DNA of 64,000 bases. It comes from Ruegeria lacuscaerulensis (GTDB lineage Bacteria > Pseudomonadota > Alphaproteobacteria > Rhodobacterales > Rhodobacteraceae). The translations under genes were made by a program, and so were the position numbers. Positions 23,873 to 33,503 of this stretch are shown one piece after another. Under the pieces are notes generated by a model. The model made no database searches. It saw only the letters and a list, made by a program, of their open reading frames with translations, and was not told the DNA's origin. Each line of letters starts with the position of its first letter. The stretch's first letter is position 1. The DNA is taken from the NCBI RefSeq assembly GCF_013033355.1, contig NZ_WQDY01000006.1:62001-126000 (forward strand), written 5' to 3'.

Positions 23873-23944
23873 ATGGTACCTCGTACGCCTTTATGCGCGA
23901 CCGCGTTTCAGTACGGCCCCAGCGGCCGTGGAACAGACGCTTGA
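23873..23944 (+). CDS. Short leader ORF after the riboswitch
   Basis: A 23-codon frame (begins MVPRTPLCATAF, ends GRGTDA) starts 4 bases after a near-perfect Shine-Dalgarno (GAAGGAGG). Its stop overlaps the DUF1636 ATG as TGATG. The strong ribosome-binding site is therefore used for this frame first, and DUF1636 could be reached by re-initiation. The peptide resembles nothing I recognise. It may be a regulatory leader or a small protein; chance is less likely given the exact overlap. Confidence 0.5.
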   Translation: MVPRTPLCATAFQYGPSGRGTDA

Positions 23945-24300
23945 TGGCCGAGCCCACTGATCATTTTGTTCTGATCTGCGCGACCTGTCAGGGTTTGGAG
24001 GCAGCGCAGCACATTGCGGATGCCTTGTGCCCTGAATTGCCTGCGGGTTTCGCAGTGCGCACAGTAGACTGTATGGCTGGATGCGATCACCCGGTCACTG
24101 TCGGATTTCAGGCCCTAGGAAAAGCCCAATACCTGTTTGGTGATATCGGCACCGAGCAAGAGCTGAATGCTCTTGCCCAATTCGCCGCGCAATACCTGGG
24201 CAGCGCAACTGGTTGGACAAAGGCCACAGACAGGCCGGCGCCTCTGATAACCAAGACATTGGCGCGCATGCCGGCGTTGGCTGTTCGAGGAGCTCGATGA
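23944..24300 (+). CDS. DUF1636 putative metal-binding protein
   Basis: A 118-residue protein of the DUF1636 family, small cysteine-containing proteins of thioredoxin-like ferredoxin appearance often found beside cobalamin genes. Conserved cysteines are in LICATCQGLEAA and VDCMAGCDHPVTVGFQ, which could bind a metal or iron-sulfur cluster. It is the first full gene behind the cobalamin riboswitch and overlaps the ABC ATPase start. Biochemical function is unknown; a role in corrinoid or cobalt handling is inferred from position only. Confidence 0.75.
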   Translation: MAEPTDHFVLICATCQGLEAAQHIADALCPELPAGFAVRTVDCMAGCDHPVTVGFQALGKAQYLFGDIGTEQELNALAQFAAQYLGSATGWTKATDRPAPLITKTLARMPALAVRGAR

Positions 24301-25103
24301 TGACCAGACCCTTCCTGCAGGCGCGTGGTGTAGCCTACTATTCTTTTCACGGTGACGTTCTGTTGCAAGACATCTCGTTCGACCTTGAAGAGGGGTCGGT
24401 TCTGGCCATTGCCGGTCCGAATGGCGCTGGCAAAACCACTCTGCTGAACTTACTTTGTGGCGCTGAAGCTCTGTCCGAAGGCGACGTTCTGGTGCAAGAG
24501 CAGAGCTTGAAGACACTGTCAGCGACGGAGCGCGCCCGAAAAATTGCCGTCGTCAGTCAGCAGGAATATCCCGATGGGCGCTTGCATCTGCGTGACTATG
24601 TGGCACTTGGGCAAATTCCAATTCGCTCGGACCGCTCCTCTGAAGATCACGCAAACGACTTGACGCGAATTCTGGACCTGACCGGCCTTTTGGAGCTTGC
24701 CGACAAGCGCATGGCAGTGTTGTCGGGTGGCGAACGTCAGCGCGCCCATATCGCGCGTGCGCTGGCACAGAACCCTACTCTTCTGTTTTTGGACGAGCCG
24801 ACGAACCATTTGGATCCCGACGCCAAAGGGCGGATGTTGTCGCTGGTCGCTGGACTGGGGATAACCGTCATAATGATTGTCCATGACATTGTCATGATCC
24901 CCGAATTCGCCACCCATGTCGCGTTGATGAAATCTACCCGGCTGACCGGGTTTGGCCCTGTTTCCGAGGTCCTGACGACTCAACATGTGCGCGACACGTT
25001 CGGCGTCGACTACTTGTTCTTTCAGCACGACGGTCGGATGATCCCCGCGCTGGACATACGAAAAACCACTGTTTCCCAACCCTCCAGGAGATTTCCAAAA
25101 TGA
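24297..25103 (+). CDS. Corrinoid/B12 ABC importer ATPase (BtuD/FecE-like)
   Basis: An ATPase of 268 residues for a FecCD-type importer. Walker A is AGPNGAGKTTLLNLL, the signature LSGGERQRAHIARAL, and Walker B LLFLDEPTNHLD. The start is the ATG at 24297 (a second ATG follows at 24300) behind GAGGAGCT, overlapping the DUF1636 stop. Its own stop overlaps the binding-protein start by ATGA. Placement behind a cobalamin riboswitch argues for cobalamin or a corrinoid precursor rather than iron-siderophore as substrate. Confidence 0.87.
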   Translation: MMTRPFLQARGVAYYSFHGDVLLQDISFDLEEGSVLAIAGPNGAGKTTLLNLLCGAEALSEGDVLVQEQSLKTLSATERARKIAVVSQQEYPDGRLHLRDYVALGQIPIRSDRSSEDHANDLTRILDLTGLLELADKRMAVLSGGERQRAHIARALAQNPTLLFLDEPTNHLDPDAKGRMLSLVAGLGITVIMIVHDIVMIPEFATHVALMKSTRLTGFGPVSEVLTTQHVRDTFGVDYLFFQHDGRMIPALDIRKTTVSQPSRRFPK

Positions 25104-26047
25104 AACATATCTTGTCCGTGGCTCTGGTTATGGCCATGGCGGGCGGTGTTGCTGCGCATGAAGTGACCGTAGACAATTGTGGTGAACCGCTGGTGTTTGA
25201 AACCCAGCCCGAACGGTTGGTCGTACATGACATGAACATGACCGACATGGCCTTTGCGCTGGGTCTGCAAGACAAAATCGTCGGCCTCACGGGCATCACC
25301 GGCTGGTACAAAACCAGTCCTGAATTCGACACACTACGTGGAGATATCCCCGAACTGGCCCCGAAATATCCCTCGGTGGAAAATATTGTCGCGGTAGAAC
25401 CCGATCTGTTCTTCGCCGGCTGGTACTATGGAATGCGTCCCGGTGGTGATGTAACGCCAGAAACACTTGCCCCGTTCGGGATCAAAACCATGATCCTGAC
25501 TGAAAGCTGCGTTCATCTGCATAAAGACCGCCCCGAGGCCAGCATGGACCTTTTGTTTGACGACATTCTGCGGCTGGGCAAAGTCATGCATGTCGAAGAC
25601 AAGGCCGAAGCGCTTGTATCTGGTTGGAAGGATGAACTGACCGCAATCGAGGCAAAAACCGCAGACTTACCGAAACCTCGAGTGTTTCTGTTGGATGGCC
25701 CAGCGGACGCTCCGTTCACTGCTGGGAAATACGCAATCCCCAACGCAATGATAGCAGCGGCGGGTGGTCTCAATGTTACCCGTGATATGGACACAAGCTG
25801 GGGTCGCACGTCATGGGAAACCGTGGCAGCCGCGAACCCTGAATTTTTAGTGCTGTTGGATTATCAAACCGGAAACGGAGCGGCGGATACGTTCAGGTTT
25901 CTGCAAGAACACCCTGTTATGTCACAAACCGACGCGGTCAAAAACGAGCGCTGGATCGGTTTGCGGTACGAAGAATTGACCCCTGGGCCGGCAAACATTC
26001 AGGCCATCGCAAAATTGGCAGCAGCCATGCGCACGGGCCTGAACTGA
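25100..26047 (+). CDS. Corrinoid-binding periplasmic protein (BtuF-like)
   Basis: A 315-residue class III solute-binding protein. The first 19 residues (MKHILSVALVMAMAGGVAA) are a Sec signal peptide. The mature protein has the two-lobed layout with a long connecting helix: PERLVVHDMNMTDMAFALGL in the first lobe and AAAGGLNVTRDMDTSWGRTS in the second. It hands substrate to the FecCD permease encoded next. The cobalamin riboswitch upstream points to a B12-like ligand, but a related metal complex cannot be excluded. Confidence 0.85.
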   Translation: MKHILSVALVMAMAGGVAAHEVTVDNCGEPLVFETQPERLVVHDMNMTDMAFALGLQDKIVGLTGITGWYKTSPEFDTLRGDIPELAPKYPSVENIVAVEPDLFFAGWYYGMRPGGDVTPETLAPFGIKTMILTESCVHLHKDRPEASMDLLFDDILRLGKVMHVEDKAEALVSGWKDELTAIEAKTADLPKPRVFLLDGPADAPFTAGKYAIPNAMIAAAGGLNVTRDMDTSWGRTSWETVAAANPEFLVLLDYQTGNGAADTFRFLQEHPVMSQTDAVKNERWIGLRYEELTPGPANIQAIAKLAAAMRTGLN

Positions 26048-26048
26048 T

Positions 26049-27062
26049 TTGGGCCGTCTGGGGCTGACACTTTTGATCGGGGTGGTCATTCTGGCCGCCC
26101 TTCTTCTGGTTTCGACAATATACGGAACCACATCCATTCCTCTGTCCGATACGGTCTCAGCTATTATGCTCGGCGCTGGTTTGGTCGAGGGAGACATGTC
26201 ACCCCTTCACCGTATCGTCTTCGACCTGCGCCTGCCCCGCGCGCTTTTTGCCGCCGTGATCGGCGCTGGCCTCGGAGTTGTTGGAGTTGTGCTGCAAACG
26301 ACTACCCGAAACGATCTGGCCGACCCGTTCCTGTTCGGTCTTTCCTCTGGTGCGGCGGCGGGGGCGGTGTTCGTCATTACGGTGACTGGTGACATACTGG
26401 GGTTCTGGACTTTGCCGATAGCAGCATTTTGTGGGGGTCTCGTGGCCTCAGGCATTGTGCTGGCTCTTGTCCACGGGCTGCGAACCAGTGCACCGGAAAA
26501 GCTCATCCTGGCTGGGCTTGCCGTGTCGTTTCTGTTCTCGGCGTTGACTAATTACCTGATTTTCGCAGGTGACAACCGTGCTGCGCATTCTGTCATCTTC
26601 TGGATGCTGGGCGGATTGGGTCTGGCGCGTTGGGAAACCTTTCCGCTCGTCTGCGCGGGTTTGGTCCTGATTCTGGCCTATTCACTATATCGCAGCCGTT
26701 GGCTGGACGCCTTGTTGACCGGTGACATGACGGCGTCGACACTGGGTGTCCCGGTCCAGTCACTGCGGTTCAAGATGTTCTTTGTTGCCGCTTTGGCTAC
26801 GGCTGTATTTGTCTCAGTCGCCGGGGTGATCGGGTTCGTCGGGCTGATGGTTCCGCATATCGCGCGCGGAATTGCCGGACCACTGCACACCCACTTAATC
26901 CCTGCGGCCGCGGTGGTCGGCGCTGTTCTGCTGACCGGGTCCGATATCCTCAGCAGGCTGCTGCTGGCCCCGCAAGAACTGCCGGTCGGCATAGTGACCA
27001 CCTCGTTAGGGTCCGTTTTCGTGTTCATTTTGTTGCTGAGAACTGCAAACGCGAAACGGTAG
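26049..27062 (+). CDS. Corrinoid ABC importer permease (BtuC/FecCD family)
   Basis: A 337-residue polytopic permease of the FecCD family. The conserved block LRLPRALFAAVIGAGLGVVG follows the first membrane helix, and the coupling region before the C-terminus reads GVIGFVGLMVPHIARGIAGP. The start is a TTG at 26049, one base after the upstream stop; no ATG is available without losing the first membrane helix. It completes a DUF1636-ATPase-binding protein-permease operon. No TonB-dependent receptor gene is in this operon. Confidence 0.87.
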   Translation: MGRLGLTLLIGVVILAALLLVSTIYGTTSIPLSDTVSAIMLGAGLVEGDMSPLHRIVFDLRLPRALFAAVIGAGLGVVGVVLQTTTRNDLADPFLFGLSSGAAAGAVFVITVTGDILGFWTLPIAAFCGGLVASGIVLALVHGLRTSAPEKLILAGLAVSFLFSALTNYLIFAGDNRAAHSVIFWMLGGLGLARWETFPLVCAGLVLILAYSLYRSRWLDALLTGDMTASTLGVPVQSLRFKMFFVAALATAVFVSVAGVIGFVGLMVPHIARGIAGPLHTHLIPAAAVVGAVLLTGSDILSRLLLAPQELPVGIVTTSLGSVFVFILLLRTANAKR

Positions 27063-27171
27063 GTCACACGGAGCCTGTTCACTCATTCTTGGGCTGCAAA
27101 CTGTGGTCACCTGTCAAATTCCGACATTCATTTAAAATATATCCTAGATCAACCTTAAGAGTGCCCAAAAA

Positions 27172-27185
27172 ATGATCTAAATCAA
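27172..27185. promoter_or_regulatory. FNR/FnrL-like site upstream of napF
   Basis: ATGATCTAAATCAA matches the FNR consensus TTGAT-N4-ATCAA except for its first base. It is centred about 76 bases before the napF ATG, a position that fits class II activation with a start site near 27220. This agrees with oxygen-limited expression of nap. The -10 region is poorly conserved. Confidence 0.65.
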
Positions 27186-27254
27186 AACCGGCTCGGTTCA
27201 AAAACGCTAAGCGGAAATTAGCAAACAAAAGAAACGACGAGAGCCAGGTCTAAA

Positions 27255-27770
27255 ATGGACCAAGTGACGACCCGTCGCGCTTTCCTGCGCGCCCGATTTC
27301 AAGAAGAGGACGGCAAAATAGCCCGGCCTCCGGGATCGGTCGGCCAGGTCTTTTATGATCAATGCACAAAATGCCGAGACTGCGTCGTGGCTTGCCCCGA
27401 AGGCGTTCTTTCAATCGCGGCAGATGGATTTCCCGCGTTCACTCCAACCGAAAATCCCTGCACGTTTTGCGGCGCGTGCGCCGAAGCCTGCCCAACACCG
27501 GCGCTTGATATCAGCCGATTGGCCCTGTGGCCATGGCGCGCGTCGCTTGAAAAGCAAGCATGCCTATCCATGAACGGCGTCAGCTGTCGCATCTGTCAGG
27601 ACAATTGCGAGCAGAACGCAATCCGATTTTCGCTCCAAACCCAAGGGCGCGCGGAACCCGCTTTGAATGTTGACGCGTGCAATGGATGCGGATTGTGCGA
27701 GGCGCTTTGTCCTGCTGACGCACTTACACTGAAGCATAACCCTCAACCTCAAATGGAAGCGATACAATGA
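27255..27770 (+). CDS. napF: Ferredoxin-type protein NapF
   Basis: A 171-residue cytoplasmic iron-sulfur protein that helps NapA maturation. Cysteine clusters CTKCRDCVVACP, CTFCGACAEACP and CNGCGLCEALCP could hold [4Fe-4S] centres, with an additional CRICQDNCEQ motif. The N-terminus (TTRRAFLRARFQ) resembles a twin-arginine motif but lacks the hydrophobic stretch of a signal peptide, as is usual for NapF. It opens the nap operon behind the FNR-like site and its stop overlaps napD by ATGA. Confidence 0.9.
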   Translation: MDQVTTRRAFLRARFQEEDGKIARPPGSVGQVFYDQCTKCRDCVVACPEGVLSIAADGFPAFTPTENPCTFCGACAEACPTPALDISRLALWPWRASLEKQACLSMNGVSCRICQDNCEQNAIRFSLQTQGRAEPALNVDACNGCGLCEALCPADALTLKHNPQPQMEAIQ

Positions 27771-28060
27771 ACATCTGCGGTTGCCTTGCCCATGTCGCGC
27801 CGGACTATGCTGCCAATGCGGCGCAATCCATGGCCGCAACTCCGGGCGTCGAACTCCACGCCCAGACCGAAGACGGCCGTTTCGTCGTCGTTGTCGAAGA
27901 TACCCCTGAACGCCTTGCGTCCGAGACCATCATGGATCTGCACCAGATCCCAGGGGTCGTGTCTCTGACGTTGACCTATCACCATTTCGAGGACCTCGCA
28001 GAGACCCGCCCGCGTCCCGATGCCCCAAGCCAAACCACCAGCCGGAGGCTCACGCTATGA
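27767..28060 (+). CDS. napD: Nap chaperone NapD
   Basis: A 97-residue cytoplasmic protein that binds the Tat signal of NapA and proofreads its export. The N-terminal [19 protein letters not shown] and the central [19 protein letters not shown] with [16 protein letters not shown] fit the ferredoxin-like NapD fold. It overlaps both napF and napA by ATGA, typical for chaperone and client. Small size and sequence variability make position an important part of the evidence. Confidence 0.88.
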   Translation: MNICGCLAHVAPDYAANAAQSMAATPGVELHAQTEDGRFVVVVEDTPERLASETIMDLHQIPGVVSLTLTYHHFEDLAETRPRPDAPSQTTSRRLTL

Positions 28061-30549
28061 CACATTCTGAATCACGCCGGACATTCCTCAAGGCCACTGC
28101 GGCCACAGCCACAGCCTCGGCCGCCGGTATTCCGCTGGCCACAGGCGCAGCCGACGCTCAGGCGGCAACGCCGGATATCCGCTGGGACAAAGCCGCGTGC
28201 CGGTTCTGCGGAACGGGCTGTTCCGTTCTGGTTGGCACCAAGGAAGGCCGCGTTGTGGCCACTCAGGGCGACCCGGACGCGCCGGTGAACCGCGGCCTGA
28301 ACTGTATCAAGGGCTATTTCCTGTCCAAGATCATGTATGGCAAAGACCGCCTGACCACTCCGTTGCTGCGCAAAACCAATGGTGAATACGACAAGAATGG
28401 CGAGTTCGAACCGGTCAGCTGGGACGAAGCCTTTGATGTCATGGCCGCCAAGTGGAAAGAGGCGCTGGCCAAGAAAGGCCCGACCAGCGTGGGCATGTTC
28501 GGCTCGGGTCAGTGGACGGTCTGGGAAGGCTATGCCGCCGCCAAACTGATGAAAGCTGGCTTCCGCTCGAATAATATCGACCCCAACGCGCGCCATTGTA
28601 TGGCTTCGGCTGTTGTTGGGTTCATGCGGACCTTTGGCATAGATGAGCCGATGGGCTGCTATGACGATTTCGAGCACGCAGATACATTCGTTCTGTGGGG
28701 TTCCAATATGGCCGAAATGCACCCCATCCTGTGGTCGCGCCTGACAGACACGCGTCTGACCAAACCGGGCTGCGAAGTTCATGTCCTGTCAACATTTGAA
28801 CATCGTTCTTTCGAATTGGCGGACAATGGCATCGTGTTCAATCCACAGACAGATCTGGCGATCCTGAACTATATCGCAAACTACATCATTCAGAATGGTG
28901 CGGTGAACGAAGACTTCGTCAAAAAGCACGTAAACATCACCAAGACGGCAACCGATATCGGTTACGGCCTGCGCGACGAAAACCAACTTCAGCAAGACGC
29001 GGAAAACCCGAACTCGGGCAAAATGGAACCCATCAGCTTCGAAGAATATGCCAAAGCTGTTGAGCCATACACTTTGGAATATGTATCTGAACTCTCGGGT
29101 GTTCCCGCTGACAAGCTTGAGAAACTTGCGAAGCAATATGCAGATCCAAACCGGAAAGTCATGAGCCTTTGGACCATGGGTTTCAACCAGCATACGCGTG
29201 GTTCGTGGGTGAATTCGCTGATGTACAACGTCCACCTTTTGGTTGGCAAGATTTCCGAACCCGGCAACTCGCCCTTCTCGCTGACCGGCCAACCATCTGC
29301 CTGCGGCACCGCCCGAGAGGTTGGCACATTTGCCCACCGCCTGCCCGCGGACATGGTTGTCGCGAATGACGAGCACCGCGAGATTTGTGAAACCGCATGG
29401 AAAATTCCCGAAGGTACAATCCCGCCAAAACCGGGCTTCCACGCTGTTTTGCAACACCGAATGCTGAAAGACGGGGTGCTGAACGCGTATTGGGTTCAAT
29501 GCAACAACAACATGCAAGCCGCCCCGAATATCAATGAGGAAGGGTACCCCGGTTATCGCAATCCTGAAAACTTCATCACAGTTTCAGACCCTTATCCAAC
29601 CGTCACCGCAGTTTCAGCTGACCTGATCCTGCCAACGGCTATGTGGGTCGAGAAAGAAGGCGCATATGGCAACGCCGAACGCCGCACTCAGTTCTGGCAT
29701 CAACAGGTTAAAGCGCCGGGCGAGGCTAAGTCCGACCTTTGGCAGCTGATGGAATTCTCGAAACGCTTCACCGTAGAAGAAGTTTGGGGCGAAGAGCTGC
29801 TGGCCAAGATGCCAGAGCATCGCGGCAAGACGATGTTCGAGGTTCTGTTCCAGAACGGGAATGTTGACAAATACCCGCTTTCTGAAACCGCCGAAGGTTT
29901 CGACAATGACGAAGCAGAGCATTTTGGGTTCTACGTGCAGAAAGGATTGTTCGAAGAATACGCCGAATTCGGGCGCGGTCATGGGCACGATCTGGCACCG
30001 TTCGAAATGTACCATCAGGCACGCGGTATGCGTTGGCCGGTCGTGGACGGCAAAGAAACGCTTTATCGTTTCCGCGAAGGCTATGACCCCTATGTACCCG
30101 AAGGGGCCGACGTGAAATTCTATGGTCACAAGGACGGCAAGGCCAAAATTATCTTCGCGCCTTACGAACCTGCTGCTGAAGAGCCGGACAATGAATACGA
30201 TTTGTGGCTTTGCACCGGCCGGGTCCTGGAACACTGGCATTCGGGTTCGATGACCCGTCGGGTTCCGGAATTGCACCGCGCCTTCCCGTCAGCTGTTGTT
30301 TTCATGCACCCCGACGACGCCCGGGATCGCGGTCTGCGGCGCGGTCAGGAAATTGTTTTGTCCACTCGCAGGGGCGAGGTGACCAGCCGGGTCGAAACCC
30401 GCGGGCGCAACAAGGTGCCACGTGGGCTGGTCTTCATGCCTTGGTTTGACGAGCACCAGTTGACCAACAAGCTGACGCTGGATGCAACCTGCCCGCTGTC
30501 GAAGGAAACCGACTACAAGAAATGCGCCTGCAAGGTTGAGCGCGCGTAA
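28057..30549 (+). CDS. napA: Periplasmic nitrate reductase catalytic subunit NapA
   Basis: An 830-residue molybdenum enzyme that reduces nitrate to nitrite in the periplasm. The Tat signal [19 protein letters not shown] precedes a [4Fe-4S] motif [12 protein letters not shown] with a fourth cysteine in GLNCIKGYF. The molybdenum-ligand cysteine lies in [14 protein letters not shown]. Two molybdopterin guanine dinucleotides are bound by the domains that follow ([16 protein letters not shown]) and by the C-terminal domain ([18 protein letters not shown]). Full length for the family. Electrons come through NapC/NapB or NapGH, all encoded downstream. Confidence 0.96.
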   Translation: MTHSESRRTFLKATAATATASAAGIPLATGAADAQAATPDIRWDKAACRFCGTGCSVLVGTKEGRVVATQGDPDAPVNRGLNCIKGYFLSKIMYGKDRLTTPLLRKTNGEYDKNGEFEPVSWDEAFDVMAAKWKEALAKKGPTSVGMFGSGQWTVWEGYAAAKLMKAGFRSNNIDPNARHCMASAVVGFMRTFGIDEPMGCYDDFEHADTFVLWGSNMAEMHPILWSRLTDTRLTKPGCEVHVLSTFEHRSFELADNGIVFNPQTDLAILNYIANYIIQNGAVNEDFVKKHVNITKTATDIGYGLRDENQLQQDAENPNSGKMEPISFEEYAKAVEPYTLEYVSELSGVPADKLEKLAKQYADPNRKVMSLWTMGFNQHTRGSWVNSLMYNVHLLVGKISEPGNSPFSLTGQPSACGTAREVGTFAHRLPADMVVANDEHREICETAWKIPEGTIPPKPGFHAVLQHRMLKDGVLNAYWVQCNNNMQAAPNINEEGYPGYRNPENFITVSDPYPTVTAVSADLILPTAMWVEKEGAYGNAERRTQFWHQQVKAPGEAKSDLWQLMEFSKRFTVEEVWGEELLAKMPEHRGKTMFEVLFQNGNVDKYPLSETAEGFDNDEAEHFGFYVQKGLFEEYAEFGRGHGHDLAPFEMYHQARGMRWPVVDGKETLYRFREGYDPYVPEGADVKFYGHKDGKAKIIFAPYEPAAEEPDNEYDLWLCTGRVLEHWHSGSMTRRVPELHRAFPSAVVFMHPDDARDRGLRRGQEIVLSTRRGEVTSRVETRGRNKVPRGLVFMPWFDEHQLTNKLTLDATCPLSKETDYKKCACKVERA

Positions 30550-30576
30550 GAGACTGGCAAGGCAAAGGTAAGTCTC

Positions 30577-31395
30577 ATGTCTGGTGTTGGCTCTCCCCTC
30601 TCGCCGCAGCGGCGCCGGTTCCTTCAGGACTCGGCGCGCGCCGCAGGCGGCTGCGTGGCGGCCGGGTCCATGTTGGCCTGGCTGGCACGCGACGCGCGGG
30701 CGTTACCAGCCGAGGCATTGCGTCCCCCCGGAGCCTTGCCGGAACAAAACTTCCTGTCCGCCTGTATCCGTTGTGGCCTTTGCGTGCGGGATTGCCCCTA
30801 TGACACGCTGAAACTTGCCGAGCTTGGCGTCGATGCCGTCGCCACCGGCACACCCTATTTCACCGCTCGTGACGTGCCCTGCGAGATGTGTGACGACATT
30901 CCCTGTGTCGCCGCCTGCCCCACTGGGGCGCTGGACCCCTCGCTGGACAACATCGACGACGCCGACATGGGGGTGGCCGTTCTGGTCGATCAGGAAAACT
31001 GCTTGAACTTCCTGGGGCTGCGGTGCGACGTCTGCTACCGCGTCTGCCCCGTGATTGACGAGGCAATCACGCTTGAGACCGCGCACAACACCCGTTCGGG
31101 TCACCACGCGCTGTTCCTCCCTACCGTACACGGCGACCGCTGCACCGGTTGTGGAATGTGCGAGAAAAGCTGCGTTCTACCGGAAGCCGCGATCAAGGTT
31201 CTGCCTACCCGGCTGGCACGCGGTAGCAGTGCCGACCACTATCGCAAAGGCTGGGAAGAAAAAGCCGCCAAAGGCGCGCCTGTGGTCGAAGGTATCATCG
31301 ACCTGCCCGACCGCCTGCCCGGACCGGGTACCGATAATCTGGTCACGCCGGGCGGCTTTGCGCCGGAGTACAATTTGCCGGGGGCCGGACAATGA
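30577..31395 (+). CDS. napG: Ferredoxin-type protein NapG
   Basis: A 272-residue periplasmic iron-sulfur protein. The N-terminus has a Tat signal ([20 protein letters not shown]). Four cysteine groups follow: [37 protein letters not shown] and [14 protein letters not shown], enough for four [4Fe-4S] clusters. Together with membrane protein NapH it forms an alternative quinol-oxidising route to NapA. Its stop overlaps napH by ATGA. Confidence 0.92.
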   Translation: MSGVGSPLSPQRRRFLQDSARAAGGCVAAGSMLAWLARDARALPAEALRPPGALPEQNFLSACIRCGLCVRDCPYDTLKLAELGVDAVATGTPYFTARDVPCEMCDDIPCVAACPTGALDPSLDNIDDADMGVAVLVDQENCLNFLGLRCDVCYRVCPVIDEAITLETAHNTRSGHHALFLPTVHGDRCTGCGMCEKSCVLPEAAIKVLPTRLARGSSADHYRKGWEEKAAKGAPVVEGIIDLPDRLPGPGTDNLVTPGGFAPEYNLPGAGQ

Positions 31396-32309
31396 GCACC
31401 CGCACCCATATGCCTGTCGGACAGGAAGCCATCGAAGTCAAAGGCTGGATCGGCGCGCACAAATACCTGCTGCTGCGCCGTGCCTCTCAACTGTTCTTTC
31501 TGGTTCTGTTTCTGCTGGGCCCGTGGTTTGGCATCTGGATCGTTCAGGGCACGCTGGCCGGGTCGCTGACCCTTGGCGTGCTGCCGCTGACCGACCCTCT
31601 TGTGCTACTGCAAAGCGTGGTTGCCGGGCACTGGCCCGAGCTTACCGCCCTGATCGGAGGCCTGATAGTTCTGGTCGTCTACGCGCTGATCGGCGGGCGC
31701 GTCTATTGTTCCTGGGTCTGCCCGATCAACCCCGTAACCGATGCCGCCCATTGGCTGCACCGCAAGCTGGATCTGCCGAAAGGCTGGCAACCCAAACGCG
31801 GTACCCGGCTGTGGATCCTAGCTACGGTGCTGATCGTCTCGGGTCTGACCGGCGTCATCGCATGGGAGCTGATCAACCCGATCACCATGCTGCATCGCGG
31901 GCTGATTTTCGGCGCGGGCTTTGTCTGGGCGATGATCGTTGCGATCTTCTTCTTCGACCTGTTCGTGTCACGCCACGGATGGTGCGGGCACCTGTGCCCG
32001 GTCGGAGCATTCTATGGCCTGATCGGCAGCAAAGCGATGTTGCGTGTCAGCGCGCACAATCGCGCAGTCTGTGACGACTGCATGGATTGCTTTGCCGTTT
32101 GCCCGGAAAACCACGTCATCTCACCCGCGTTACGCGGCAAAACCGGCACCACACCGCTGATCCTGTCGCCCGACTGCACGAATTGCGGCCGCTGTATCGA
32201 TGTCTGCGCGGTCGATGTCTTCAAGTTTACTCACCGGTTCGACGACCAGGTCGCCGCGCCTTTCGATCCCGTTCCCGCGCCCGAGAGGCGCGCAGCCAGA
32301 CCTACCTAA
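31392..32309 (+). CDS. napH: Membrane ferredoxin-type protein NapH
   Basis: A 305-residue inner-membrane protein with about four membrane helices (for example [20 protein letters not shown] and [19 protein letters not shown]). Cytoplasmic cysteine motifs [10 protein letters not shown] and [11 protein letters not shown] are followed by two ferredoxin clusters, [13 protein letters not shown] and [14 protein letters not shown]. It is the quinol dehydrogenase partner of NapG. Confidence 0.92.
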   Translation: MSTRTHMPVGQEAIEVKGWIGAHKYLLLRRASQLFFLVLFLLGPWFGIWIVQGTLAGSLTLGVLPLTDPLVLLQSVVAGHWPELTALIGGLIVLVVYALIGGRVYCSWVCPINPVTDAAHWLHRKLDLPKGWQPKRGTRLWILATVLIVSGLTGVIAWELINPITMLHRGLIFGAGFVWAMIVAIFFFDLFVSRHGWCGHLCPVGAFYGLIGSKAMLRVSAHNRAVCDDCMDCFAVCPENHVISPALRGKTGTTPLILSPDCTNCGRCIDVCAVDVFKFTHRFDDQVAAPFDPVPAPERRAARPT

Positions 32310-32321
32310 GGGAGTGCCAAG

Positions 32322-32759
32322 ATGAACAAGCCAATCCTGACCGGCGTCACCGCCCTGATCCCCGTTTTACTTCTGAGTAGTTTCGCCTTTGCCCAATCCG
32401 CGCAAGTCGAAGCCCTGCGCGGGGCCGAGGTTGATGAACCCGTTCCACTCGATCAGGTCCACCGCACTATCGAAGGGCGTATGCAGAGGAATTACCGACA
32501 GCAACCTCCGCTGATCCCGCATTCAATCGACCAGTACCAGATTGATCTGCGGACCAACCAATGCCTGTCCTGCCACGACTGGACAAAGGCCGGTGAGCGC
32601 AACGCACCCACTTTATCGATGACGCACTACCTGGATCGCGAAGGACGTGAACTGGATCAAATCGCCGGTACTCGGTACTTCTGCAATCAGTGTCATGTTC
32701 CGCAGGCAGACACGCCCGCGCTCGTCGACAATGTTTTTGAACCTTCTTCCGGAAACTGA
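32322..32759 (+). CDS. napB: Diheme cytochrome c NapB
   Basis: A 145-residue periplasmic electron-transfer subunit that feeds NapA. A Sec signal (MNKPILTGVTALIPVLLLSS) is followed by a proline-rich arm (QQPPLIPHSIDQYQI) and two CXXCH heme sites, CLSCHDW and CNQCHVP. AAGGGAGTG precedes the ATG. The order napG-napH-napB-napC is that of the enterobacterial napFDAGHBC operon. Confidence 0.93.
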   Translation: MNKPILTGVTALIPVLLLSSFAFAQSAQVEALRGAEVDEPVPLDQVHRTIEGRMQRNYRQQPPLIPHSIDQYQIDLRTNQCLSCHDWTKAGERNAPTLSMTHYLDREGRELDQIAGTRYFCNQCHVPQADTPALVDNVFEPSSGN

Positions 32760-32788
32760 TCCAACGCTTGACTGAAAGGAGCACCGAC

Positions 32789-33490
32789 ATGGCAGACTCC
32801 CCCGAAAAACGCGGCTGGATAGGCCGCATCTGGAACGCGATCTGGACACCGGCCGTCATGTTCAGCTCGGGTTTTCTGGTGCTGGCAGGTTTTCTGGCTG
32901 GCATCCTGTTCTGGGGCGGGTTCCACTGGACCCTGGAACTGACCAACACCGAGGAATTCTGCACCTCGTGTCACACGATGGAGACCAATCTGGGCGAATA
33001 CCGCGAAACGGTTCACTATAACAACCACTCGGGCGTCCGGGCTATTTGTTCGGATTGTCACGTTCCCCATGAATGGAACCACAAAATCAAGGCCAAGATC
33101 ATGGCTGTCAAAGACGTTTATCACGAGTTGGCTGGCACAATCAGTACGCCTGAAAAATACGAAGACCATCGTCTGAGTATGGCCTCGGCTGTGTGGAAAA
33201 AGATGAAGGCATCGGACAGTCGCGAATGCCGCAACTGCCATAATTTCGACTACATGGACTTCACTATTCAGGAAACCCGCGCCGCGTCCGAACACCAAAG
33301 GGCGATCGACAACAACATGACATGCATCGACTGCCATCAGGGCATCGCACACAGCCTGCCACCCGGATACCTGGAACAATACCAAGAGGTGACGGAAACT
33401 CTGGCGAGCAAAGCGTCTGGAACGCTGCAAGATCAGGTTGCTGATAGCAGCGCAGAAATCCGGTCATTCCTGACCAAGCAGGCCGACTGA
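32789..33490 (+). CDS. napC: Tetraheme quinol dehydrogenase NapC
   Basis: A 233-residue NapC/NirT-family cytochrome. The start is the ATG at 32789, with AAAGGAG 7 bases upstream; an in-frame TTG further up is rejected. One N-terminal membrane anchor (SGFLVLAGFLAGILFWGGF) precedes four CXXCH sites: CTSCHTM, CSDCHVP, CRNCHNF and CIDCHQG. It takes electrons from quinol and passes them to NapB. It is the last conserved nap gene. Confidence 0.93.
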   Translation: MADSPEKRGWIGRIWNAIWTPAVMFSSGFLVLAGFLAGILFWGGFHWTLELTNTEEFCTSCHTMETNLGEYRETVHYNNHSGVRAICSDCHVPHEWNHKIKAKIMAVKDVYHELAGTISTPEKYEDHRLSMASAVWKKMKASDSRECRNCHNFDYMDFTIQETRAASEHQRAIDNNMTCIDCHQGIAHSLPPGYLEQYQEVTETLASKASGTLQDQVADSSAEIRSFLTKQAD

Positions 33491-33503
33491 GAAAGGGCAC
33501 GAT

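Noticed and set aside
27139..27152. A second FNR-like site before napF, ending ATCAA
   Set aside because: Only one half-site fits; the other half matches one of five positions.
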